Assembly: GCA_041655035.1 (NCBI GenBank)
Contig: JBAZCN010000009.1
Coordinates: 1 to 47,995 of the forward strand
Direction of reading: 5' to 3'
DNA from: NAT127 sp041655035
GTDB taxonomy: Bacteria; Pseudomonadota; Gammaproteobacteria; Pseudomonadales; Porticoccaceae
DNA: 47,995 nucleotides
Under the pieces are notes generated by a model. That model had not been told where the DNA came from. It saw only the letters and a list, made by a program, of their open reading frames with translations, and searched no databases. Below, piece after piece: positions 17,344 to 24,748 of the stretch. A program made the position numbers and the translations under genes. Position 1 is the first letter of the stretch. Each line of letters opens with the position of its first letter.

Positions 17344-17372
17344 ACCCGGGCCCGGGTGCTGTCGCGCCCGGG
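17344..17372. terminator. GC-rich palindrome between convergent genes
   Basis: ACCCGGGCCCGGGT (17344-17357) is a perfect 14-bp palindrome, and CCCGGG recurs at 17367-17372, so alternative hairpins can form between the LLM gene (+) and the SDR gene (-). There is no T-run. A termination role is plausible but unproven. Confidence 0.35.
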
Positions 17373-17377
17373 CGGTC

Positions 17378-18154
17378 TCAGCGCGCCGTCCAGCCGCCGT
17401 CCACTGGCAGGATGTGGCCGGTGACCATGGCGGCATCATCGGAACACAACCACAGCATGGCCGCGGCCTGCTCGCCGGGCTCGATCAGGCGCTTGATGGC
17501 GTGGCCTTCGAGCAGGCGGTTGATCACTTGATTGCCCATTTCCTCACCGCCCTTGAAATAGGCGGCGGTAGGAGTCACCCCGGGGGCGATACAGTTGACC
17601 CGCACGCCGCGATCGGCGTAGGTTATCGCCGCAAACTTGGTGAGCTGGACCACCCCCGCCTTGGCCGCCGCATAGGCCGCGCCGGACTCCGGCACATAGA
17701 GCAGCGCCGCCAGTGATGTCACGTTGCATATCGCGCCGCCGCCATGCTCGATCATATGCGCGATTTCGTGCTTCATGCACAGGTAGACGCTGTCGAGACT
17801 GACGGCGATGGTGCCATTCCAGCCGGCCGTACTCTGGGTGTGAAACTCGGGGCCATAGGCATCACCGACCACATCGCCGACGATATTCGCCGCAATGGCA
17901 AGCCCGCCCAGGGTTTCCACGGTTTTGGCCACCAGCCCCCGCACGTCGTCGTCGCTGGTGCAGTCGGCGCGCAGGAAGTGAGCCTCGGTCCCCGCCTGGC
18001 GAAGTTTTTCGACCATCGCCTCACCGCCGGCGACATTGATGTCGGACAGCATCAAGCGCGCGCCCTCGCGGGCAAAGGCCTCGGCGGTGGCGGCGCCAAT
18101 ACCCGCCGCCGCCGCGGTGACCAACACAGGTTTATCCTGAAAACGACCAGTCAT
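17378..18154 (-). CDS. Short-chain dehydrogenase/reductase
   Basis: A 258-residue SDR that resembles the SDR at 14385-15203 throughout (for example GIGAATAEAFAREGAR, MKHEIAHMIEHGGGAI, LPVDGG). The cofactor loop is unusual: TAAAAGIG rather than TGxxxGIG, so the first glycine is Ala. IAANIVG stands where NNAG is expected. The catalytic residues remain: Ser in NVTSLAAL and YAAAK. Acidic D after strand 2 (MLSDINVA) suggests NAD(H). It converges on the LLM oxidoreductase and follows the EthD gene by about 100 nt on the same strand. Confidence 0.9.
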   Translation of the reverse strand: MTGRFQDKPVLVTAAAAGIGAATAEAFAREGARLMLSDINVAGGEAMVEKLRQAGTEAHFLRADCTSDDDVRGLVAKTVETLGGLAIAANIVGDVVGDAYGPEFHTQSTAGWNGTIAVSLDSVYLCMKHEIAHMIEHGGGAICNVTSLAALLYVPESGAAYAAAKAGVVQLTKFAAITYADRGVRVNCIAPGVTPTAAYFKGGEEMGNQVINRLLEGHAIKRLIEPGEQAAAMLWLCSDDAAMVTGHILPVDGGWTAR

Positions 18155-18170
18155 TGTCTTTCTCCAATCT

Positions 18171-18221
18171 CGTTATGGATCGTTGTTACGGACCATCGTC
18201 ATGGACCATCGTTATAGATCG
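18171..18221. repeat. Degenerate tandem repeats upstream of the SDR gene
   Basis: Imperfect units related to CGTTATGGACCAT follow one another (CGTTATGGAT, CGTTGTTACGGACCAT, CGTCATGGACCAT, CGTTATAGAT). They lie 17-67 bp upstream of the SDR start at 18154. This may be a binding array in the promoter or simply slippage. Confidence 0.4.
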
Positions 18222-18252
18222 CGGCTCCGGAGCGGTGCCGCCATAGACACCA

Positions 18253-19059
18253 TCAGAAAATGCGGTGCGGTTGCACGATAAAGACACTCGACCGGCTGAA
18301 ATCGACGAATTTCGCCTCGTCCTCGATCAGCAGTTTCTGGGCGGCGATCAATTCCGCCGACAACTGCTCACCCATATCCATGTCCGCCACGCCGTCGAGC
18401 CATACCTCGGTAATGCCGTCGTAGGGTTCGAGCGTCATGTTCCTGTCGGCGCGGAAAGGTTCGAGCAGCGGTGCCGCCATGGTGTGGTTCTGCACATAGC
18501 CGCGCATCGGCGGCGCCAGGCCCTGGGCGCGAACACGCGATGCCAGGGGCGCATGCCGCTCCAGCCAGTAGCGCTGGAATGCCTCGCGACTCATGCCCGG
18601 CCGCCGGCGCGCGCAGATGATCATCTTGAAGCCGGGCTCCGCGGCCCCCGGCTCGATGAAAATTTCATGGGGCCGGCAGATGAAAACCCGCGACCTGGCG
18701 AGATCGACGAATTTCGCTTCGTCCTCCACCAGCATCTGCTGGGCCGCCACCAATTCCGCACTCAGGGCGTCACCCATGTCGAGATCCTCGACGCGGTCCA
18801 GCCATACCTCGGTAACGCCATCGTAGGGCTCCACCGCCATGCCCCGGTCACGGCGAAAGGCTTCCACGGAGGCGACGTCGAGGGTGTGGTTCTGCACGTA
18901 GCCTGTCATCGGCGGCGCCAGACCCCGGTCGCGCACCCCATGGGCCAGCGGCCCGTGATGCTCCAGCCAATAGCTGTGAAACTCCTGTCGGGACAACTGC
19001 GGGCGACGGCGCACGCAGATGATCATTTTTACCCCTGCGCCACTCCCCGCCTGGTTCAT
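18253..19059 (-). CDS. Tandem EthD-domain protein
   Basis: A 268-residue protein that is an exact head-to-tail duplication: a 10-residue lead plus 124 residues (copy 1, 11-134), then a 10-residue linker plus 124 residues (copy 2, 145-268). The copies align without gaps and about two thirds of positions are identical by my count. Each copy begins KMIIC-RRRP and carries YWLE-H-PLA, GLAPPM-GYVQNHT, EPYDG-TEVWLD and EDEAKFVD, the EthD/dimeric alpha-beta barrel pattern. Such barrels normally work as dimers, so this may be a one-chain dimer. EthD proteins occur with monooxygenase and degradation genes; the activity is unknown. The ATG overlaps the stop of a leader ORF as ATGA. Confidence 0.88.
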   Translation of the reverse strand: MNQAGSGAGVKMIICVRRRPQLSRQEFHSYWLEHHGPLAHGVRDRGLAPPMTGYVQNHTLDVASVEAFRRDRGMAVEPYDGVTEVWLDRVEDLDMGDALSAELVAAQQMLVEDEAKFVDLARSRVFICRPHEIFIEPGAAEPGFKMIICARRRPGMSREAFQRYWLERHAPLASRVRAQGLAPPMRGYVQNHTMAAPLLEPFRADRNMTLEPYDGITEVWLDGVADMDMGEQLSAELIAAQKLLIEDEAKFVDFSRSSVFIVQPHRIF

Positions 19060-19154
19060 AACCGGCCAATCCCGGTCGGCAGCGCAAGGCCGGACACCCG
19101 TATCACCGGGATGACGGCGGCGGGCAAAAGCGCCCTCATCACATTGACAGTCAT
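19056..19154 (-). CDS. Possible 32-residue leader peptide coupled to the EthD gene
   Basis: An ATG at 19154 preceded by AGGGAG (about 6 nt upstream) opens a 32-codon frame encoding MTVNVMRALLPAAVIP and a hydrophobic remainder. Its TGA overlaps the EthD ATG as ATGA. The EthD ATG itself has no good ribosome site, which favours translation by coupling. No family is recognised. It could be a genuine small protein or merely a translational on-ramp. Confidence 0.45.
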   Translation of the reverse strand: MTVNVMRALLPAAVIPVIRVSGLALPTGIGRL

Positions 19155-19363
19155 GGCAAGCTCCCTGTTATTGATATTGTGCGAACAAAAAAACCGTTTT
19201 CTGAAAATGTTTAGGTCTGCATCTTAGAATAATCATGCCGGCCACGGCCAGCGGTGTTTTTCCCGCGGCCCGCTTTACCGCGCAGATCCGGCAGCGCTGC
19301 CCGCAGCACTCGGCACCGGGCGCCTGCCGGGATTTGTCAGCGTGCGATGCCTCTAGAAACAAA

Positions 19364-20215
19364 TCATTTGCCGGTATTTATCAAGCCGCGCAGCGCGGCG
19401 GGCAGATCGGCGGGCAGCACCACCAGCTTGCTGTTCGGCGACTTGCCCATGTCCTTGATGGCTTCCACATAGCGCTCGCCGAGCAGATAGATGGCCGGCA
19501 GCTCCTTGTCCTGAATCGCCTCGGTGACTTTTTCGATGGCCTCCTTGGTAGCCTCGGCCAGCACCACCTTGGCCTCGGCGTCGCGGCGGGAAGCTTCGAG
19601 ACGCCCTTCGGCCTCGAGAATCGCTGCATGCTTCTCACCGTCGGCGCGGGTCACGGTAGCCCGGCGCAAGCGTTCGGCGGCCGCCTGTTCCTCCATCGCC
19701 CTCTGCATGGTCTGGGAGGGATTGATATCCTGAATCTCGACGGTTTTCAAGGTGATGCCCCAGTCGGCGATATCGTCGGAAATCTCGATCTTGAGCTTGG
19801 CCTTGATATGGTCGCGCGACGATAGCGCATCGTCGAGATCCATTTCACCGACGATGGAGCGCAGCGCCGTCTGGACAAGGGTCTGGATGGCGATTTCATA
19901 ATTGTCGATACCGTAAACCGCCTTTTCCGGTGAGAGAATATTGATATAGGCAACGGCATTGGCGACGATCACCGCGTTGTCGCGGGTAATCACTTCCTGG
20001 GAGGGGATGTCGAGCACGATGTCCTTGGTGGTCACCTTGTAGGCGACGGTCTCGATATAAGGGATGGTGAAGTTGAGCCCCGGCGGCAGGGTGCGATCGT
20101 ATTTACCCAGGCGCTGCACTACCCATTTGCTGCCCTGCGGCACCAGCCTCACGCCCTTGAGCAGAGTGACCAGCGCCAGGATCAGCAGCGCCAGCAAAAC
20201 GAAAATACCGTCCAT
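19364..20215 (-). CDS. SPFH/band-7 domain protein (paraslipin/QmcA-like)
   Basis: A 283-residue stomatin-like membrane protein. One N-terminal membrane segment (MDGIFVLLALLILALVTLLKG) is followed by the SPFH core (about 24-180; VPQGSKWVVQRLGKYDRTLPPG) and a long Ala/Glu-rich coiled coil (about 185-245; AAAERLRRATVTRADGEKHA). Members form inner-membrane oligomers linked to membrane microdomains and protease control. It follows the nfeD gene by 12 nt; NfeD-SPFH pairing is conserved across bacteria. Confidence 0.93.
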   Translation of the reverse strand: MDGIFVLLALLILALVTLLKGVRLVPQGSKWVVQRLGKYDRTLPPGLNFTIPYIETVAYKVTTKDIVLDIPSQEVITRDNAVIVANAVAYINILSPEKAVYGIDNYEIAIQTLVQTALRSIVGEMDLDDALSSRDHIKAKLKIEISDDIADWGITLKTVEIQDINPSQTMQRAMEEQAAAERLRRATVTRADGEKHAAILEAEGRLEASRRDAEAKVVLAEATKEAIEKVTEAIQDKELPAIYLLGERYVEAIKDMGKSPNSKLVVLPADLPAALRGLINTGK

Positions 20216-20227
20216 TGTTTGTACTCC

Positions 20228-20689
20228 TTACAGTTTGATCACGATTAATGCGTTGCCGGAAAACTCCCGGATATGAACCCGGTCTCCCACCTGAACCGGC
20301 TGCTCGCAGATAAACTCCCATTCATCATCACCGAGGATCGGCGTGGTGAATCGCACCCGGCCCCGGCCGCCTTCGGCGGGCGCCCTGATGACCATGCCCG
20401 CTTCACCGATGGCGGCTTCGCGGGCAATGCCCGCCTTGGTCTTGTCGACCATCCGCGGCTTGAAGTAGCGGAACCAGAACAGCGCAAGACCACAGGATAA
20501 CAGCAGCCAGAGGAGCAGTTGCACTGCGGTGGACATGCCTGGCATCAGCCACAGCAGGATGCCGACCAGCACCGCACCCAGACCGAACCACAGCACGGTA
20601 AAACTGGAGAGGAATATCTCGGCAATCACCAGGGCGACGCCAAACAGAATCCAGTACCAATACAGCAAAATGACATCTGCGCTTGCCAT
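20228..20689 (-). CDS. NfeD family membrane protein
   Basis: A 153-residue protein with about three membrane helices in the first 75 residues (LLYWYWILFGVALVIAEIFL; VLWFGLGAVLVGILLWLM) and a C-terminal OB-fold-like NfeD domain (about 90-150; GEAGMVIRAPAEGGRGRVRF). It is thought to assist its SPFH partner, whose gene follows. The gene starts 2 nt after the stop of a small membrane-protein gene, so the three form an operon. Confidence 0.92.
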   Translation of the reverse strand: MASADVILLYWYWILFGVALVIAEIFLSSFTVLWFGLGAVLVGILLWLMPGMSTAVQLLLWLLLSCGLALFWFRYFKPRMVDKTKAGIAREAAIGEAGMVIRAPAEGGRGRVRFTTPILGDDEWEFICEQPVQVGDRVHIREFSGNALIVIKL

Positions 20690-20691
20690 GG

Positions 20692-20916
20692 CTACTCCGT
20701 GTCGATGGATGATGATGGCCGCTTGCCGACAGCCTGGTAGATGATATGTATGCCGAACGGCATCATCAGCAGAAAACCGGCAGCGATGTAAAGCATCCCA
20801 CCCTCACCGCCGGCAAACCGATACAGACCCCAGGCGACCAGCAAGGCGCCAACGACATCCAGCGCCAGCAGATACCATGGCAAGGTGAGCCTTCGCCGTT
20901 GTTGCGGATTGTTCAC
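20692..20916 (-). CDS. Small two-helix membrane protein
   Basis: A 74-residue protein with two hydrophobic segments (WYLLALDVVGALLVAWGLY and GMLYIAAGFLLMMPFGIHI). The GTG start at 20916 is supported by AGGAG seven nt upstream; an overlapping ATG runs straight into a stop. Position 2 nt ahead of nfeD suggests a role with the NfeD-SPFH pair. No family recognised. Confidence 0.75.
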   Translation of the reverse strand: MNNPQQRRRLTLPWYLLALDVVGALLVAWGLYRFAGGEGGMLYIAAGFLLMMPFGIHIIYQAVGKRPSSSIDTE

Positions 20917-21028
20917 ATGCTACTCCTCGATTTTATTCACGGCCGGCGACAGGATATTCACCGGCCCTGCAGTTGACGATCGTACCGCCGGCGGAAAAAA
21001 TCCACCGCATAGTACGCAGTTTGCAAGC

Positions 21029-21943
21029 TCACGGATACGGCGACAGGTACCAGTCGAGTTCGATGTCAGGGGCCCGCTCCCTGTCCAGGTGGCGCTTCAC
21101 GGCGTTCAAAGGTGTCAACAGCGGAATCTCGCCTTCCCGGTAGCGGTGGATGACAGGTGCCAGCTCCGCCCGTGCGAGCGGGCCGAGAGCGGCCGCGATA
21201 CGGCACAATACCCTGGCGTGGCCGTCGCGGGTCGCGATTGTAGCTAGAGTCGCCATGACACCGGCAATATACTGTGCGGCCACTGCCGGGAGATTTTCGC
21301 CGCGCACCGAAGCCACCAGGGCACCGAGGCGCGAGGAGGCATCCGGATCACGGCTCATCAGCAGCCATCGCACCGCGGCGTGAAAACCAGCCAAGGCCTG
21401 GGCATCGAGCCCTTTGGCCAGTGCCGCGCGCCAGCGATGATAGACCACCACCCGCTGGATAAAGTTTTCCCGGGCCGGCGCAGCGCCAAGACTTTCGGCC
21501 TCCACCACCGGCAGCTGGGGGCAGCGGGCGCGGATACCGGCGGCAAACACCCCGGCACTGTGGCCTGTCACCGCCCCCCGGGAGTCGTAGACCCTGACCC
21601 CGGCCATCCCGCAGCTGGGCGAGCCACTTTTCAGAATGAAACCGGACAGCGTCGCCAGCCCCGCGACCTGGGCATCGCCAAACGCCGCCAGGCGATCGGT
21701 GACATCCCGCCCCGGGTCGGCGACGCCGAGCGCCCGCACACCGGCGGGGCCCGCCACCAGGCGAATGGCCGGGCGCGGCACGCCGAGACCGGCGCCGGCT
21801 TCCGGGCAGAACGCCCGCAAGTCGAAATGGTGCCCGGCAAGGGCGATGACGTGGGCATCGTATTTGTGGCCACCGTCGTAGCGCACCCTGTTGCCCAGCA
21901 GGCAACTGCTGACGCCGATGGCAATGCGTTCATCAGTATTCAT
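21029..21943 (-). CDS. DUF523 and DUF1722 domain protein
   Basis: A 304-residue cytoplasmic protein. The N-terminal DUF523 part (about 5-150) has IGVSSCLLGNRVRYDGGHK, FCPEAGAGLGVPRP and LKSGSPSCG, with cysteines suitable for metal binding. The C-terminal DUF1722 (YbgA-like) part (about 180-300) includes VVVYHRWRAALAKG and LLTPLNAVKRHL. E. coli YbgA has the DUF1722 part; the biochemical function is unknown. The ATG at 21943 overlaps the end of rimI by 11 nt. A longer frame to 22021 runs into rimI and is unlikely. Confidence 0.88.
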   Translation of the reverse strand: MNTDERIAIGVSSCLLGNRVRYDGGHKYDAHVIALAGHHFDLRAFCPEAGAGLGVPRPAIRLVAGPAGVRALGVADPGRDVTDRLAAFGDAQVAGLATLSGFILKSGSPSCGMAGVRVYDSRGAVTGHSAGVFAAGIRARCPQLPVVEAESLGAAPARENFIQRVVVYHRWRAALAKGLDAQALAGFHAAVRWLLMSRDPDASSRLGALVASVRGENLPAVAAQYIAGVMATLATIATRDGHARVLCRIAAALGPLARAELAPVIHRYREGEIPLLTPLNAVKRHLDRERAPDIELDWYLSPYP

Positions 21944-22370
21944 AGGCCATGATCCAGGCGTCCTCGCGCCCCTGCCGTGCCGGATAATAGCCTTTCCGCA
22001 CACCCTGACGGGTAAAGCCATGACGCTGGTAAAGATCGGTGGCTCGCCGGTTGGACGCTCTCACTTCCAGCAACAACCTCACCGCAGCCCCGCGGTTGAG
22101 GTCGATGAAGTGTTCGACCAGCAGGGCGCCATAACCGCGACCCTGGGCCGATGGAGAGACTGCGACATTGAGCAGCTCCGCCTCGTCCAACACCCGGCTG
22201 TAGACCAGAAAGCCCGACAACACTTCCGCCGCCTCCAGCACCAGCGTGTGGTGATGGCCGAGACTGTCGGCGAACTGTGCGGGCGTCCAGGGAAAGTCAG
22301 TGGCCTCGCGGTCGATCGCCGCCAAGCCCGGGACATCCTCGGCGGTGGCGCGACGAATGATTGCCGCCAC
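21933..22370 (-). CDS. rimI: Ribosomal protein S18 alanine N-acetyltransferase
   Basis: A 145-residue GNAT acetyltransferase that modifies the N-terminus of ribosomal protein S18. The acetyl-CoA loop is QGRGYGALL, preceded by LLNVAVSPSA, and EVRASNRRATDLYQRHGF is the RimI C-terminal signature. The start is GTG 22370. It follows holD by 4 nt, reproducing the conserved holD-rimI order. Confidence 0.94.
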   Translation of the reverse strand: MAAIIRRATAEDVPGLAAIDREATDFPWTPAQFADSLGHHHTLVLEAAEVLSGFLVYSRVLDEAELLNVAVSPSAQGRGYGALLVEHFIDLNRGAAVRLLLEVRASNRRATDLYQRHGFTRQGVRKGYYPARQGREDAWIMAYEY

Positions 22371-22374
22371 GGCT

Positions 22375-23103
22375 TCAGCCCGCCAGGAACCTGATGGCCT
22401 GCCAGGTCTCGGCCTTCAGCGCAGGGTTCTGCTCCATGTCGTACAGTGAATGGGTGGCGATGGCCTGCGCTCCGCAGGCGAGGAGGCGCTGATCGCCCAC
22501 TGCCATGTCCCCGTCACCGGCTGCAACCCGGACAGCGTCGCCACCCATCAGCAACAGGTGCTCGAACGGCGCCAGCTGCGCCTTGGCGGCGAGGAAGACC
22601 GAGGTGAATTCACGAGCGCCGGCGAGATCCACGGCGACACCCTGCAAGCCGAGATTCGGTGACTGCGGCCAGTCGATAAGGTCCACCACGGGCAACTCCT
22701 GTCCCAGGCAATTGATGGCTTTCAGCAGGTTGCCGAGCATGGCCAGTTGGGCGGCGCCGGGGCGGGCGCCGGGTGGCATCGCGCTCAGCACCGCCATCCG
22801 CGCCGTCGGCTGCCAGAAGCCGAGCCGGCAGAGGAACGGCTCCGGCTCCGCCGCCGGTCGGGGCGCCGCCGCGGGCGCTGCGCGGGGTGTGCTGTCGCCA
22901 AGATCCACCCGGCGGCCGCCGGCGGCCGGCGCACCCGGCGCCGCTGTTGGCGAGATTGCCGTAACGGCGGCTTCAGTGGCGGCCGCCGCGACCGCGTCGA
23001 CACCGTCGCCGGTCGCCGCCAGTTCGTCCCTGGGCACATAGCGCACGATTCCCAGGTTGGCGAGATACCAGTCGCGACGCGCCACACCGCGGGCCGGCGT
23101 CAT
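22375..23103 (-). CDS. holD: DNA polymerase III psi subunit-like protein with Ala/Pro-rich insertion
   Basis: A 242-residue protein. Its N-terminus (RRDWYLANLGIVRYVPRDE, residues 9-26) matches the RRDW-LQQLGI start of E. coli HolD, which contacts chi (HolC). Its end (NPALKAETWQAIRFL) matches HolD's NPTARAALWQQI. Between these, residues about 30-88 form an Ala/Pro/Gly-rich low-complexity stretch, followed by a globular part. E. coli HolD is 137 residues, so this is greatly expanded. Position immediately before rimI supports the call. ATG 23103 is chosen because the longer frame lies inside leuA. Psi ties the clamp loader to SSB through chi. Confidence 0.72.
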   Translation of the reverse strand: MTPARGVARRDWYLANLGIVRYVPRDELAATGDGVDAVAAAATEAAVTAISPTAAPGAPAAGGRRVDLGDSTPRAAPAAAPRPAAEPEPFLCRLGFWQPTARMAVLSAMPPGARPGAAQLAMLGNLLKAINCLGQELPVVDLIDWPQSPNLGLQGVAVDLAGAREFTSVFLAAKAQLAPFEHLLLMGGDAVRVAAGDGDMAVGDQRLLACGAQAIATHSLYDMEQNPALKAETWQAIRFLAG

Positions 23104-23108
23104 GGCGA

Positions 23109-24653
23109 TCAGACCCCTTCCATCTGGGGATGGAGGCGACCGGGACCAGACAACAGGTTGAGCGCCTGGAGGTAAGCCCTGGCGCTCGCCACCAATACAT
23201 CGGTATCGGCGCCCAAGCCATTGACGATGCGCCCGGCCTTTTCGAGGCGCACGGTGACCTCGCCCTGGGCCTCGGTGCCTTCGGTAACGGCATTGACCGA
23301 GTACAGCTGGAAGCTGGTACCGCTGCAGGCCACCTGCTCGATCGCCTTGAAAATCGCATCCACCGGGCCATCGCCCTCCGCTGTCACGCACTGGTCGACA
23401 CCATCGACGCGAATGACGAGTTCGGCATGGGGCGGCTGGCCGGTCCGCGAGATCACTTCCATGGAGGCCAGGCTGTATTTTTCCCCGATCTCGGCGGTCT
23501 GTACCTCGGACACCAGAGCCTGGAGGTCTTCGTCGTAGATCTCGCGTTTCTTGTCCGCCAGCTCCTTGAAGCGGGCAAACGCCGAGGCCAACTCGTCCTT
23601 TGAGTCGAAGGTGATGCCGAGTTCCTCCAGGCGGGAGGAAAAGGCGGCGCGGCCGGACAATTTACCGAGCACGATACGGTTGGCGCCCCAGCCGACATCC
23701 TGGGCGCGCATGATTTCATAGGTCTCGCGGTGCTTGAGCACGCCATCCTGGTGAATACCGGACTCGTGGGCAAAAGCGTTGGCGCCGACGATCGCCTTGT
23801 TGGGCTGCACCGGAAAGCCGGTAATGCTCGATACCAGCCGCGATGTCGGCACGATGTGGCTGATGTCGATACCGGTCTCCACCGGGTAGCGATCCTTGCG
23901 GGTGCGGATGGCCATCACGATCTCTTCCAGGGAGGCGTTGCCGGCCCGTTCGCCGAGGCCGTTGATGGTGCATTCGACCTGGCGGGCGCCGTTGAGCACC
24001 GCCGACAGCGAGTTGGCCACCGCGAGGCCGAGGTCGTTGTGGCAGTGCACCGAGAAGATCGCCTTGTCGGCATTGGCGACGTTGTCGATCACCCGGCGGA
24101 TCAGCCGCCCGTACTCCTCAGGCTCGCCATAGCCCACGGTATCGGGGATATTGATGGTGCCGGCGCCGGCGGCGATCACCGCCTCGATGATGCGGCACAT
24201 GAAATCAAACTCGGAGCGACTGCCGTCCTCCAGCGAGAACTCCACGTCAGCCACGGCATTGCGCGCCATCTTGACTGCCGCCACAGCGTGCTCCAGCACC
24301 TGCTCCGGCTGCATCTGCAGCTTGTATTCCATATGGATCGGCGAGGTGGCGATAAAGGTATGGATACGGGCGCTGTTGGCGCCCCTGAGCGCTTCGGCGG
24401 CGCGCTCGATATCGGGGCGCACGGCCCGCGCCAGACTGCAGACGGTGCTGTCTTTGACAGTGTCGGCAATGGCCTTGACCGCTGCGAAGTCCCCCGGGCT
24501 GGAAATGGCAAACCCCGCCTCGATGACGTCCACCCGGAGTTTCTCCAGGGCCTTGGCGATGCGCACCTTTTCGTCCCGGGTCATCGATGCCCCGGGGCTC
24601 TGTTCGCCGTCGCGCAGCGTGGTATCGAAAATAACCAGACGATCTTTATGCAT
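23109..24653 (-). CDS. leuA: 2-isopropylmalate synthase
   Basis: A 514-residue enzyme that condenses acetyl-CoA with 2-oxoisovalerate, the first committed step of leucine synthesis. The TIM-barrel catalytic domain opens with FDTTLRDGEQSPG (9-21), and the metal ligands include HCHNDLGLA. The C-terminal LeuA dimer domain (about 385-505) is present and provides leucine feedback inhibition. Length equals that of the usual bacterial LeuA (about 515). The gene follows pssA by 95 nt on the same strand. Confidence 0.97.
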   Translation of the reverse strand: MHKDRLVIFDTTLRDGEQSPGASMTRDEKVRIAKALEKLRVDVIEAGFAISSPGDFAAVKAIADTVKDSTVCSLARAVRPDIERAAEALRGANSARIHTFIATSPIHMEYKLQMQPEQVLEHAVAAVKMARNAVADVEFSLEDGSRSEFDFMCRIIEAVIAAGAGTINIPDTVGYGEPEEYGRLIRRVIDNVANADKAIFSVHCHNDLGLAVANSLSAVLNGARQVECTINGLGERAGNASLEEIVMAIRTRKDRYPVETGIDISHIVPTSRLVSSITGFPVQPNKAIVGANAFAHESGIHQDGVLKHRETYEIMRAQDVGWGANRIVLGKLSGRAAFSSRLEELGITFDSKDELASAFARFKELADKKREIYDEDLQALVSEVQTAEIGEKYSLASMEVISRTGQPPHAELVIRVDGVDQCVTAEGDGPVDAIFKAIEQVACSGTSFQLYSVNAVTEGTEAQGEVTVRLEKAGRIVNGLGADTDVLVASARAYLQALNLLSGPGRLHPQMEGV

Positions 24654-24748
24654 TCAATGACTCCCGTCGGCACGCGCAATACAGGTGCCTGTTATCCAGC
24701 CCGCTCCCGGACTCCCGATCTTTCAAACCGGCCGGCACCGCCAGCCAG

